Shown here piece by piece: positions 8,469-16,439 of a stretch of DNA of 64,000 bases (positions within the stretch are counted from its first letter, which is position 1; the number at the start of each line of letters is the position of its first letter). The DNA comes from Cellulomonas sp. SLBN-39 (lineage in GTDB: Bacteria > Actinomycetota > Actinomycetes > Actinomycetales > Cellulomonadaceae). The DNA lies in contig NZ_VFOA01000001.1 in assembly GCF_006715865.1 (NCBI RefSeq), forward strand, positions 1,488,001-1,552,000. The letters are read 5' to 3'. The position numbers and the translations under genes were made by a program. The notes below the pieces were generated by a model. It did not search any database and was not told where the DNA came from. It saw nothing but the letters and a program-made list of their open reading frames with translations.

Positions 8469-8915
8469 GTGGCCACCTTCTCCGCTGTGACGCGTCAGCA
8501 CATCCTCCAGGCGATCGCGGAGTACGACACCCGGGGCCGGGACGACTTCCTCGGGGTCTACGGCTTCACGCCCTCGACGGCGGCGACGTTCGAGCACGAG
8601 GGCCGCTCGTACGACTCCGGCGCCGTGCTCGGCGTCGCGCACCGGCACGCGACGGGCCGCCTGGCCACGTCGGACGAGTTCGCCAGCAGCGTCGACGCCG
8701 CGTCGTCCATCCTGCGCAAGCGCGGGTTCGAGGTCACCGCCCCCGCGGCCCGCCCCGCCGCGCCCGTCCGCGCCGAGCCGCGCAAGCGCACCCAGAGCGC
8801 GCAGCCCGCCAAGCCGGCGCGCAAGTCCAACGCCGCCCCCGAGGCCCCGCCGGTCCTGTGCCCGACGTGCTCGATGGTCCTGCCGGCGACGGGCTTCTGC
8901 GACTACTGCTCCTGA
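8469..8915 (+). CDS. ScoMcrA-like N-terminal head domain protein with C-terminal zinc ribbon
   Basis: Residues 1-85 of this 148-residue protein follow the head domain found at the N-terminus of ScoMcrA-type modification-dependent restriction enzymes: HILQAIAEYDTRGRDDFLGVYGF, then EGRSYDSGAVLGVAHRHATGR and ILRKRGFEV. A basic Ala/Pro/Lys-rich linker of about 45 residues follows, then a four-cysteine ribbon, CPTC-x9-CDYC, at the very end. The HNH nuclease and SRA-like domains of full-length enzymes are absent, so this is not a nuclease. It could be a DNA- or RNA-binding adaptor. The GTG start follows TAGGCT by 6 nt. Confidence 0.72.
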   Translation: MATFSAVTRQHILQAIAEYDTRGRDDFLGVYGFTPSTAATFEHEGRSYDSGAVLGVAHRHATGRLATSDEFASSVDAASSILRKRGFEVTAPAARPAAPVRAEPRKRTQSAQPAKPARKSNAAPEAPPVLCPTCSMVLPATGFCDYCS

Positions 8916-9055
8916 TCGAGTCTCCGTCTACTCCTCACGGCGTAGGCAGGACGGTCCCGCGGGATGACGCGCACCGGGGTCTGCGTGGCGCACGATCGAC
9001 GCAGACGCCGCGCAGCACCCTGCCCGGCACACCGCCCCCGACGACCGGAGACGCC

Positions 9056-9253
9056 ATGAGCCACGACGTGCGCACCGCCCCGCCCCGCCTGCGGCCCGCC
9101 GTGCCCCCGGTCGCGCACCCCGTCGGCCACCCCGCCGCCGCTCCGGGCGCCGATCGCGGCACCGTCCGCTACGTGCTCGTCACGGCCCTGCTCGTCGTCG
9201 CCGCGGTGACCTCCGGCGGCCTGCTCTCCGCGGTGGCGCTGGCTCTGCCCTGA
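9056..9253 (+). CDS. Small single-pass membrane protein
   Basis: This 65-residue protein has a Pro/His-rich N-terminal half and one hydrophobic segment (YVLVTALLVVAAVTSGGLLSAVALALP) that runs to the C-terminus. The ATG at 9056 has a CGGAG 5 nt upstream, a fair ribosome site. No family was recognised. The size and tail-anchor layout suggest a small membrane-associated peptide, but the evidence is only composition and a sensible start. Confidence 0.5.
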   Translation: MSHDVRTAPPRLRPAVPPVAHPVGHPAAAPGADRGTVRYVLVTALLVVAAVTSGGLLSAVALALP

Positions 9254-9256
9254 CCC

Positions 9257-9286
9257 GACCGGCCGCCCGCGGGCGCCCGCCCGGTC
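9257..9286. terminator. Bidirectional hairpin between convergent genes
   Basis: GACCGG (9257-9262) pairs with CCGGTC (9281-9286), and a GC-rich inner stem can form between them. It lies between the end of the small membrane protein and the end of the convergent MFS gene. Confidence 0.45.
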
Positions 9287-10568
9287 AGCGGCGCGTGCGG
9301 CGCGCCCAGGCGAGGACCGGCAGGAGCAGCAGCGACAGCGCACCGCCCGCGAGGGCGAGGGCCGTCCAGCTCGTCGCCTGCATCACCAGGCCGGACGCGA
9401 CCCCGCCGCCGGCGCCGCTGAGCGCCACGAGCACGTCGATCGACCCCTGCGTCCTCGCCCGGTCGGCCGGCGTGGTCGCGTCGACGACCAGCGCGGTCCC
9501 GGCGATGAGCCCGATGTTCCAGCCCAGCCCGAGCAGCGTCAGCGAGAGCAGCATCATCGGCGTCGAGCCCGTCGGCGCGAGCGCTCCGGTCACCCCCGCG
9601 AGCAGCAGCACGACCGCCGCGGAGACGGCCATCGGCGTGCGGCCCACGCGGTCGACGAGGCGACCCGTGACGAGCGACGGCAGGTACATCGCGCCGATGT
9701 GCACCGAGATGACCAGGCCGATCGTCGACAGGTCGTGGTGGTGGGTGCGCATGTGCACGGGCGTCATCGTCATGATCGCGACCATCGCGATCTGCGTGAG
9801 CACCATGACGGTGGCGCCGACGGTCGCTCCCACGCCGGCCCGGGGCGCGGCGCGGGGCGTCCCGTCGGGGTGCGCGTCCGCGTCCGTCGCGGCGGTCTGC
9901 TCGTCGAGGTGGCGGGCGACGAGGAACGGGTCGGGGCGCAGCAGCGCCAGCAGCACAGCACCCGCAGCCAGGTACGCGACGCCGGCGAGCACGAACGGGC
10001 CCGCCAGCGCGGGCAGGCCGGCGCGCTCGGCGAGCACGCCCAGCGGTCCGACGAGGTTGGGCCCCGCGACCGCGCCGAGCGTCGTCGAGACCAGGGCGAC
10101 CGACACCGCCGTGCCCCGGCCCTCCGCGGGCGCGAGGTCGGCGCCCGCGTACCGGGCCTGCAGGTTGGTGGCCGACCCGGCTCCGTAGACGAGCAGCGAC
10201 ACCAGCAGCAGGGGCACGCTCCCGGTCGCCGCCGCGGCCACGACCCCGAACGCTCCGAGCCCGCCCGCACCGAACCCCGCGGCCAGGCCCGGGCGGCGTC
10301 CGGACCGCTGCGTCAGCCGCCCCACGCCGAACGCCGTGATCGCCGCCCCGAGCGTGAACAGCGCGATCGGCAGCCCGCTGAGCCCGGGCACGCCGAGCAT
10401 CTGCTCCGCGAGCAGGGCACCGACCGTGATCCCCGCCGCGAGTCCCGCCCCGCCGAGCACCTGGCTGGCCACGACCACGGCGAGCGTCCGCCGCTGCAGC
10501 GCACCGCGCGCACCCGGGTCGGCCCGCAGGAGCTCGGCGGTGCGTGCGACGGCGTCGGGCGACGGCAC
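9285..10568 (-). CDS. MFS transporter (12-TM drug/metabolite efflux type)
   Basis: This 427-residue protein has about 12 hydrophobic segments, with the MFS loop motif GVGRLTQRSGRRPG between TM2 and TM3 and a related GRLVDRVGRTP in the second half, which marks the internal duplication. A His-rich loop (THHHD) precedes TM8. The substrate is unknown; the layout resembles drug-efflux MFS proteins. A 10-bp inverted repeat lies 44 bp upstream of the start and may be an operator. It is monocistronic, with the nearest same-strand gene 222 bp away. Confidence 0.85.
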   Translation of the reverse strand: MPSPDAVARTAELLRADPGARGALQRRTLAVVVASQVLGGAGLAAGITVGALLAEQMLGVPGLSGLPIALFTLGAAITAFGVGRLTQRSGRRPGLAAGFGAGGLGAFGVVAAAATGSVPLLLVSLLVYGAGSATNLQARYAGADLAPAEGRGTAVSVALVSTTLGAVAGPNLVGPLGVLAERAGLPALAGPFVLAGVAYLAAGAVLLALLRPDPFLVARHLDEQTAATDADAHPDGTPRAAPRAGVGATVGATVMVLTQIAMVAIMTMTPVHMRTHHHDLSTIGLVISVHIGAMYLPSLVTGRLVDRVGRTPMAVSAAVVLLLAGVTGALAPTGSTPMMLLSLTLLGLGWNIGLIAGTALVVDATTPADRARTQGSIDVLVALSGAGGGVASGLVMQATSWTALALAGGALSLLLLPVLAWARRTRR

Positions 10569-10611
10569 GGCTGCCTCCCGGCGGTCGGGCGGCGCACGCT
10601 GCGCCGCGGGA

Positions 10612-10637
10612 CGTGGTCTGCCCCGGAGCAGACCACG
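10612..10637. promoter_or_regulatory. Inverted repeat upstream of the MFS gene
   Basis: CGTGGTCTGC (10612-10621) and GCAGACCACG (10628-10637) are perfect arms separated by CCCGGA. The site is 44 bp upstream of the MFS start codon, where an operator would be expected. A related GTCTGCCCGGAGGTCTGCC recurs near 10671. The rest of the 222-bp gap shows no gene. Confidence 0.5.
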
Positions 10638-10791
10638 CCGCCGCCCTCCCGGTCCACCCTGGCCCCTCGTCTGCCCGGAGGTCTGCCGACGAACGGGCTC
10701 CTGCTCACGGTTCGAGACCCGCTGGCGTGAGCCGGAGCCCGGTCGTCGCCGCCCGGTCAGGGGTGGGCGGGCGCAGGCTGGGTGGGTGGGG

Positions 10792-12333
10792 TCACGTGGC
10801 CGCGCAGGTCACCGTGCCGGAGGTCGGGGCGGGGCCGGTGCCGAGGAAGCCGAACGCCGTCGACGCACCTGCGGCCAGGCGGCCGTTCCACGCCACGTTC
10901 CTGGCCGTGACGGTCGTGCCCGAGGTCGTGACGTCCGCCGACCACGCCTGCGCGACGGCGCCGCCCGTGGGGAGCGTGAACGTCGTCGACCAGCCGTCGA
11001 CCGCCGACGTCCCGGCCGTGACGGTCACGGCCGCCTGGTAGCCCCCGGGCCAGCTGCTGACCACCTGGAGCGTCGCGCGGCACGTGGGACCGGCGGGCGT
11101 GGGCGACGGGCTCGGCGTGGGTGTCGGGGTCGGCGAGGAGGTCGGTGTGGGCGTGGGCGTCGCGGTCACCGTGGGCGTGGGCGTGGGCGTGGGCGTGGGC
11201 GTGGGCGTGGGTGTCGGGGTCGGGCCGGTGCCCAGCGGCAGGTCCGCCAGGACGTCGGTCAGGCTCGCGGCGATGCGGCGGTGGTCCGCCAGCGAGGGGT
11301 GCCAGTGGCAGCCGGTGAGGTCGAGCGGGACGGCGCTGTAGTCCCAGTGCACGACGCGGTCGTCACCGGCGGCGACCTCCGCGTCGACGACCTGCTGCAC
11401 GAGCCCCGGCAGGTCCGGGCCGCCGTAGGTGGTCGAGCTGAGCACGAGGTGCGTCTGCGGGCCGTACCGCGCGCGCAGCGTGTCGACGAAGCCCGCGTAG
11501 GCGTCGAGGTACGCCGCGCGCAGCGACGCCGCGGTCCACGGCTCGCCCGCGCCCACCGGCGTGGAGAAGTCGTTGACGCCCAGGCCGACCACGACGACGT
11601 CGGGCTGCCAGCTCGCGGGCCGCTGCCACACGTCGCCCGCGACGGCCAGCAGCGCGCGGTCCGCGTACGTCCGGTAGCTGGTGCCGGGCTCGCCGCCGCC
11701 GTAGTTGCGCACCATGCCGCGGCCCGAGAACGCGTTGACCTGGTAGTCGGCCCCCAGCTCGCGCGAGGCGATCGCGCCGAACGACAGGTCCGCGTTGGTG
11801 GTGCGCTGCACCTGGTCGCCCGTGCAGTCGCGACTGGTGGACTCGTTGCCGTAGCCGGCGGTGAGCGAGTCGCCCACGAGCTCGATCTGCAGGTCCCGCG
11901 GCGCGGGCGCGGGCAGCACCTCGCCGCCCGGCACCGCGACGAACCCGCCGAACGTGCTCGTGGCCCACGGGCTCTCGCTGCGCTTGACCACCCGGATCGT
12001 GTGCGCGGTGTCCGCCAGGCCGCTGACCTGGTGCGTCGTGCTCCCGGGCGTCACCAGGGTCTCGACGCGCACACCGTCGACGACGACGTCGTAGTCGTTG
12101 ACCGCGTCGTCGAGCACGATGCCGACGCCCGTGCCGCGGAACCGGCCCTCGAACGAGACCCCCGGCCAGCTGTACCGCAGCACGCCGTCGCCGGGCACGA
12201 CCCGACCGGCGGTGTGCACGGTCGCGGCCAGGTCGTCGGTCGTCGCGGCGGGCGCCGCCGCCGCCGTCCCGGTGAGCAGCGCCCCCGCGGCGGCCAGCGC
12301 CGCCAGGCCCGTCGTGACGCGCACGTGTCGCAC
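10792..12333 (-). CDS. Secreted carbohydrate esterase family 2 (acetylxylan esterase-like) with C-terminal CBM2
   Basis: The 513-residue protein has a signal peptide (hydrophobic core [20 protein letters not shown]), a CE2 N-terminal jelly-roll (about 30-145), an SGNH hydrolase domain with [12 protein letters not shown] (Ser156) and late [11 protein letters not shown], a Pro-Thr linker (about 355-395), and a family 2 cellulose-binding module ending in [21 protein letters not shown]2 enzymes deacetylate xylan and related polysaccharides; CBM2 anchors them to cellulose. It acts outside the cell. The GTG at 12333 has GGAGG 8 nt upstream. It stands alone, 252 bp from a divergent gene, and no clear operator was seen in that gap. 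Confidence 0.87.
   Translation of the reverse strand: MRHVRVTTGLAALAAAGALLTGTAAAAPAATTDDLAATVHTAGRVVPGDGVLRYSWPGVSFEGRFRGTGVGIVLDDAVNDYDVVVDGVRVETLVTPGSTTHQVSGLADTAHTIRVVKRSESPWATSTFGGFVAVPGGEVLPAPAPRDLQIELVGDSLTAGYGNESTSRDCTGDQVQRTTNADLSFGAIASRELGADYQVNAFSGRGMVRNYGGGEPGTSYRTYADRALLAVAGDVWQRPASWQPDVVVVGLGVNDFSTPVGAGEPWTAASLRAAYLDAYAGFVDTLRARYGPQTHLVLSSTTYGGPDLPGLVQQVVDAEVAAGDDRVVHWDYSAVPLDLTGCHWHPSLADHRRIAASLTDVLADLPLGTGPTPTPTPTPTPTPTPTPTVTATPTPTPTSSPTPTPTPSPSPTPAGPTCRATLQVVSSWPGGYQAAVTVTAGTSAVDGWSTTFTLPTGGAVAQAWSADVTTSGTTVTARNVAWNGRLAAGASTAFGFLGTGPAPTSGTVTCAAT
11087..11226 (-). repeat. GC-rich repeats encoding the Pro-Thr linker of the CE2 esterase
   Basis: On the plus strand this stretch is a run of GGGCGT/GGGTGT/GGGGTC units, including seven consecutive near-identical GTGGGC hexamers around 11170-11210. 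Read on the coding strand it gives a (Pro-Thr)n linker. Such hexamer runs are prone to slippage and recombination, and a similar run occurs in the GH9 gene at 62785-62909. Confidence 0.75.
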
Positions 12334-12585
12334 TCCCGTCTCCTCCCCGCGGGCCCCGCCCGCGCCTCGGCGGCACCGCCGCGTGCGCGACGTGCCACGG
12401 ACGTCGTACCGCGCGGCGCAGTCGGGGTGCACGAGGTGAAGCGTTTCTGCCCGTCGACCGGCTGAGGCGTCCTCGTCGCGACGGGGTACCGCGAGCGCCC
12501 GCTGTCGGCCAGACTGCCGGACGGGGGCCGTGACCTGCCCCGACGCGGGCCGACGGCGGCGCCGCCGACACCGCCAGGGGGACCC

Positions 12586-13167
12586 GTGACCACGACCGAG
12601 CAGACCGGCACCCGCGCAGGACGCCCCGGCGCCCGCCGACGGCTCGTCGTGGGGGGAGGGGTGCTCGTCGTGCTCGCCCTCGTTGCGGCCGGCGCGTTCG
12701 CGACAGGGGTCGGCAGGCCCGCCGAGCCCGTGACCGGTGACCTGGTCCGCGTCCTGGCGACCAACGGTCGTGAGGGCTACGTCCGCAGCGACGACCTCCA
12801 GCCCCCGGAGCTCGTCCCGGCGAACCCTGAGGAGGCTGGCGCCCTCCAGGCGGCACGGGACGAGGCGTCGGGACGGGCGTTCGTCGCCTCGCTCGCCGAG
12901 GGCCTCGGCGCGGCGGTCGACGTGGAGGACGAGATTGCAGGGCGGGCGTACGACGAGACCCGTCGAGCCGTGTATCGCGGCAGCACTGCTGCCGCGCTCG
13001 CGGTGCTGGAAGACCGCCTGGGTCTCGACCCGGACCGGCTCGCGTCCGGGGACGTGCGGGCGCTGCTGGACGAGGCGGTCCTGGCGGGTGAGCGGGCGGT
13101 GCAGCGGGAGATCCCGGTGTACGACGACGACCGGACCACGCGCATCGGCGTGTTCGTCGTCGGGTAG
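12586..13167 (+). CDS. Uncharacterised single-TM protein
   Basis: The 193-residue protein has a short basic cytoplasmic N-terminus, one membrane segment (LVVGGGVLVVLALVAAGAFAT) and an acidic, mostly helical extracytoplasmic part of about 150 residues. The segment NGREGYVRSDDLQPP resembles the short motif found near the membrane anchor of some secreted actinobacterial proteins, but I do not recognise the family. The GTG start is preceded by AGGGGGACCC, an acceptable ribosome site. It is divergent from the CE2 esterase and ends 6 bp before the convergent GAP-family gene. Confidence 0.62.
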   Translation: MTTTEQTGTRAGRPGARRRLVVGGGVLVVLALVAAGAFATGVGRPAEPVTGDLVRVLATNGREGYVRSDDLQPPELVPANPEEAGALQAARDEASGRAFVASLAEGLGAAVDVEDEIAGRAYDETRRAVYRGSTAAALAVLEDRLGLDPDRLASGDVRALLDEAVLAGERAVQREIPVYDDDRTTRIGVFVVG

Positions 13168-13173
13168 CGGCGG

Positions 13174-13857
13174 TCAGCGGCCGAGGCCGTCGAGGCCGCC
13201 GCCGAGCACGTTCGCGCCGATGAGCACGAGCACGGCGGCCGTGAGGGCGGCGCTGTGCGTGACCATGAGCGCGCGCGTGCGGTCGAGCGCCGCGGCGCCG
13301 GCGGTGCCGCCGACGAGCCCCACCGCCACGGCGGCGAGCACGGTCGACGACGCGAGGAGCACGAACACCCCGACCGCGACCGCGAGCGTCGCGCCCCGCA
13401 CGCCCGTCTCGACGACGGCCGCGACCGCCGCGGACGCCAGGACGAGGTTCTTGGGGTTGGCGCCGCCCAGCAGCAGGCCCGTCCGAAGGGCGCCGCCCGG
13501 GGACGCGGTGGCCAGCGAAGCCATCCACGCCGGTGGCTCCTTGGGGCCGTCGCCGGCGCGGCGCAGCCAGGTGCGCACGCCGAGCACGACGAGCGCGGCG
13601 CCGGCCAGGACGCGCGCGACGTCGACGACGGTGGCGGTGGTGCTCGCCGCGTCCGCGGCCCCGGAGAGCAGGAGCACCGCCAGCGCCGTGGCCGCACCGA
13701 GCCCGAGCAGCCACCCGAGCGCGAACGCCGGCCCGGTGCGGCGCCCGTGCGTGCCGCTGACCACCACGACGACGCCGATGACGGGGAACGGGCTCAGGGC
13801 GACCGCGAGCGCGGGCGTCAGCACCGCCCCGAGCGCCTGCAGCAGCACGGCGACCAC
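13174..13857 (-). CDS. GAP (Sap/sulfolipid-1-addressing) family membrane protein
   Basis: This 227-residue protein has six hydrophobic segments and the LysE-superfamily look of the GAP family: an opening ALGAVLTPALAVALSPFPVIGVVVVVSG, a central RTGLLLGGANPKNLVLA (the NPKN motif is diagnostic) and a hydrophobic C-terminus. Related proteins in mycobacteria help to move glycolipids or peptidolipids; many actinobacterial members are unassigned. It could export a small metabolite or lipid precursor. It is convergent with the single-TM protein gene and shows no operon partner. Confidence 0.78.
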   Translation of the reverse strand: MVAVLLQALGAVLTPALAVALSPFPVIGVVVVVSGTHGRRTGPAFALGWLLGLGAATALAVLLLSGAADAASTTATVVDVARVLAGAALVVLGVRTWLRRAGDGPKEPPAWMASLATASPGGALRTGLLLGGANPKNLVLASAAVAAVVETGVRGATLAVAVGVFVLLASSTVLAAVAVGLVGGTAGAAALDRTRALMVTHSAALTAAVLVLIGANVLGGGLDGLGR

Positions 13858-13926
13858 CCCCGCGCCGACGCTACCGCCGGCCGGTGCGTACCGCCGGGAG
13901 GCCGGGTGCGGGCCGGGGCGCCGGTG

Positions 13927-14517
13927 TCACGCGTCCGTGCAGGCCACGGACGCGGGCGAGGCGAGATCGGGCAGCGGGGTGTCGATCGCGAGCCCGACGG
14001 CGGTGCGGATGCGGGCGACGGGTGCGACGGCCTGCTCCTGCAGAGCCGCGCAGTCGTCGACGTCCCAGAGGACGACGAGCCAGCCGCCGTCGCCGGCCTC
14101 GGAGCGGGCGGGCAGGGGTTGGGCGTCGCCGAGCGGCGAGCCGGGGGCGGGGGTGCCGGGTCCGCCCGGACCGAAGGGGTCGTCGTCGGGGGCGCCGGCG
14201 GGCGTGGTCTCGAGCCACGCACCCAGCACGCGGGCACCCGGCACGTCGTCGACGCCGAGGACGTCGACGGGGCCGACGCCGCCGCGCTCGAGCACGACGC
14301 CGACGAGGACGCGCCCGTCGCCGAGGTCGTCGGCCGCGCCGCCGCCGCTGTGCGCGTCGGTCAGCCGGGGGACGGGTGCGGTCGACCACCAGGCGCCGAC
14401 GAGCAGCAGGGCGGAGAGGGCCGCGGTGAGCGCGACCGTGCGCCGGCGGGGTGCCGGGACGAGGCCGAGCACCTGCGGGTCGGCGGTCGAGCCGGGGGTG
14501 GTGGGGTCGGACGTCAT
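13927..14517 (-). CDS. Uncharacterised membrane-anchored protein
   Basis: I do not recognise this 196-residue protein. It has a short N-terminus, one membrane helix (TVALTAALSALLLVGAWWST) and an extracytoplasmic part rich in Gly, Asp and Pro, with GRVLVGVVLERGGVG and VVLWDVDDCAALQEQ segments. The ATG at 14517 follows TACATT by 6 nt without a Shine-Dalgarno, so the transcript is probably leaderless. Its start overlaps an inverted repeat (14515-14540) shared with the divergent GntR operon, so it is probably co-regulated with it. Confidence 0.65.
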   Translation of the reverse strand: MTSDPTTPGSTADPQVLGLVPAPRRRTVALTAALSALLLVGAWWSTAPVPRLTDAHSGGGAADDLGDGRVLVGVVLERGGVGPVDVLGVDDVPGARVLGAWLETTPAGAPDDDPFGPGGPGTPAPGSPLGDAQPLPARSEAGDGGWLVVLWDVDDCAALQEQAVAPVARIRTAVGLAIDTPLPDLASPASVACTDA

Positions 14518-14540
14518 TGGCCTAATGTACTGTGCCAATG
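14515..14540. promoter_or_regulatory. Inverted repeat over divergent promoters (candidate GntR operator)
   Basis: CATTGGC (14515-14521) and GCCAATG (14534-14540) are perfect arms around a 12-bp AT-rich core, CTAATGTACTGT. The core holds the minus-strand -10 TACATT (plus 14524-14529) for the gene starting at 14517, as well as TAATGT on the plus strand. The adjacent operon encodes a small YtrA-type GntR repressor, the obvious candidate to bind here. Confidence 0.6.
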
Positions 14541-14571
14541 GTTCGAACGGAACGACACCGGAGGTGATGGC

Positions 14572-15396
14572 GTGGGATCCGCCGTCCTGCTCGTCGTCCC
14601 CCTGCTGCTGCTGGCCGTCCTGGTCGCGGCCGCCGCGCGGGTCCGCCCCTCGCCGCACGACGTCGCCTGGCTCGCCGGGGGCTCCCTCGTGCCCGCCGAC
14701 GAGGAGACCGTCGTGCGCCGGTACCTCGCACGGCACCGCACGCACCGGCTCGTCGGAGGGCTGCTCGGCGTCGCGCTGGCCGTTGTCGTCGGCATCCGCT
14801 GGTACGGCACCGTGCGGGTGGGCGTGGGCGACCTCAGCCCGCTGGCCGACGTGCTCTTCCTCGGCGTCGCCGGGGTGGTCGTCGGTGCCCTGGTCGCCGA
14901 GTCGTTCCGGCTGCCGCGGGTGCGAGGGCCGGTGAGCGCGTCCCTCGCGCCGCGCGAGCCGCTGCCGGGTGCGCCGCACGTGCGGGTCGCGCGCGGCGTC
15001 GCCACGGGTGCGGTCGCCGTCACGGTGCTCGCGCTCGCGCTCGGCAGCACCGGGCCGGTCGTCGCGTGCGTGCTGGGTGTCGCGGTCGTGGGGCTCGCCG
15101 AGCTCACGCGCGCCCGCGTCGTCGGACGCCGCCGGCCGGTCCTCACGCCGCGCGCGGAGCGGCTCGACGCCCGGCTGCGGGCCTTCGCGGCGGGCTCGGT
15201 CGCGCACCTCGAGCTCTCGACGGCGGTGCTCACGCTCACCTGGGTCGTCTCCACGGCCGTCACCGCCGACGCCGCGTGGTGGGGGCCCGTCCAGGTGGTG
15301 GCCGTGCTCGCCGGGCTCGTCGTGTCCGTCGTCCAGCTGCTCGCCGCGCGCCCGCGCCCGCCGCGCGGCTGGGAGCCGGGGTGGGCGCCGGCGTGA
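14572..15396 (+). CDS. Multi-pass membrane protein of the GntR operon
   Basis: The 274-residue protein has about seven hydrophobic segments: one at the N-terminus (AVLLVVPLLLLAVLVAAAARV), pairs around residues 60-110 and 140-175, and two near the C-terminus. No catalytic motif or known family is evident. The GTG start has a GGAGG 7 nt upstream, a strong ribosome site. Its stop overlaps the GTG of a YtrA-type GntR gene, an arrangement typical of ytr-like operons in which the regulator controls membrane proteins and transporters. No ABC ATPase is present here, however. Confidence 0.68.
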   Translation: MGSAVLLVVPLLLLAVLVAAAARVRPSPHDVAWLAGGSLVPADEETVVRRYLARHRTHRLVGGLLGVALAVVVGIRWYGTVRVGVGDLSPLADVLFLGVAGVVVGALVAESFRLPRVRGPVSASLAPREPLPGAPHVRVARGVATGAVAVTVLALALGSTGPVVACVLGVAVVGLAELTRARVVGRRRPVLTPRAERLDARLRAFAAGSVAHLELSTAVLTLTWVVSTAVTADAAWWGPVQVVAVLAGLVVSVVQLLAARPRPPRGWEPGWAPA

Positions 15397-15779
15397 TCGT
15401 CCAGGTCGACCCGGCGTCGTCCGTCCCGGTCTTCGAGCAGCTCCGCGAGCAGGTGGCGCGCCTCATCGCGTCCGGTGCGCTCCCCGTGGGCGCCCGGCTG
15501 CCGACGATCCGGCACCTGGCCGCCGACCTGGGGATCGCGCGCGGCACCGTGCAGCGCGTCTACGACGAGCTCGCGCGCGAGGGGTGGGTGCGCTCGGCCG
15601 GGCGCCACGGCACCGTCGTCGCCGACGCCCGCCCCGCACCCGACGCCGGGGCGCTCGACGAGGCGGCCGACCGGCTGGCGCTCGTCGCCCTCCAGCTCGG
15701 CGTCGCGGGCCCCGACGTGCACGCCGCGCTCGACCGCGCGCTGGGCCGGCTGGGTACCGACGACGTCCGCCCGTCGTGA
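15393..15779 (+). CDS. GntR family transcriptional regulator (YtrA type)
   Basis: This 128-residue protein has a winged-helix DNA-binding domain (PVFEQLREQVARLIASGALPVGARLPTIRHLAADLGIARGTVQRVYDELAREGWV) and only a short helical tail, as in the YtrA subfamily, which lacks a large ligand domain. The GTG overlaps the stop of the membrane protein (GTGA, 15393-15396), and its own stop overlaps the next GTG. Translation of all three genes is therefore linked. It probably represses its own operon through the inverted repeat at 14515-14540. Confidence 0.87.
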   Translation: MIVQVDPASSVPVFEQLREQVARLIASGALPVGARLPTIRHLAADLGIARGTVQRVYDELAREGWVRSAGRHGTVVADARPAPDAGALDEAADRLALVALQLGVAGPDVHAALDRALGRLGTDDVRPS

Positions 15780-16402
15780 CCGCGACCGTCCAGGTGGTGC
15801 GGGCCGGGCGGGCGCAGGCCCGTGCGGTGCTGCACGACGTGCTCGCCCGCGTGCTCGGCGTGCCGGCCGACCAGGTCGTCGTCGAGCGGGAGCCCTGCGT
15901 CGGCTGCGGCGGGCCGCACGGGCGCCCCGTGCTCGCCGGGGGGCACGGCGACGTGCACTTCTCCCTGTCGTCGGGCGGTGGCCTGGTGCTCGTCGCGGTG
16001 GCCGACGTGCGCGTGGGGGTGGACGTCGAGGCCGTCCCGGACGCGGCGCGCGCCCGGGCGGTGGCGGAGGTGCTCCACCCGCGCGAGCGTGCGCGCCTGG
16101 CCCTGGTCCCGGAGGCCGACCACCCGGCGGCGCTGGCCCGCGCCTGGGTCCGCACCGAGGCGTACCTCAAGGGCCTCGGCACGGGGCTGCAGCGCGACCC
16201 CGGCGCCGACGACCTCGACGACCCGGCCGGCGACCCGCCGGGCTGGACCCTGCACGACGTCCCCGTCGGCCCGTCGGCCCGCGCGGCCGTCGCCCTCCAC
16301 CTCCCGGGCGCCCCACTCCCGACGACCACGTGGTTCGACCCGGAGGCCACCACCCGACCCGACGTGCGCGGCGTCGGGACCGCCCCCGGGGCCCGTGGAT
16401 GA
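15776..16402 (+). CDS. 4'-phosphopantetheinyl transferase (Sfp type)
   Basis: Sfp-type enzymes move the phosphopantetheine arm from CoA to a Ser of carrier proteins in fatty acid, polyketide or nonribosomal peptide synthesis. The 208-residue protein shows the expected motifs: FSLSSGGGLVLVAV, the Mg-binding VGVDVEAVP (about residues 80-88) and ARAWVRTEAYLKGLGTGL. An unusual CVGCGGPHGRP precedes the first motif; in related enzymes it reads CxxCGxPHGKP and helps bind CoA. The GTG overlaps the GntR stop. No carrier-protein or synthase gene lies in the window, so it probably serves targets elsewhere. Confidence 0.87.
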   Translation: MTATVQVVRAGRAQARAVLHDVLARVLGVPADQVVVEREPCVGCGGPHGRPVLAGGHGDVHFSLSSGGGLVLVAVADVRVGVDVEAVPDAARARAVAEVLHPRERARLALVPEADHPAALARAWVRTEAYLKGLGTGLQRDPGADDLDDPAGDPPGWTLHDVPVGPSARAAVALHLPGAPLPTTTWFDPEATTRPDVRGVGTAPGARG

Positions 16403-16434
16403 CGGGGTCGCGGGGCACGGACCCCGCGACCCCG
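16403..16434. terminator. Strong bidirectional hairpin
   Basis: CGGGGTCGCGGGG (16403-16415) pairs perfectly with CCCCGCGACCCCG (16422-16434) around a 6-nt loop. It sits between the end of the transferase gene and the end of the convergent LLM gene, and can terminate both. Confidence 0.75.
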
Positions 16435-16439
16435 ACGGG

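Noticed and set aside
5409-9253. Integrative element bounded by attachment sites
   Set aside because: No integrase, tRNA or flanking direct repeats were found; the cluster looks accessory only by gene content.
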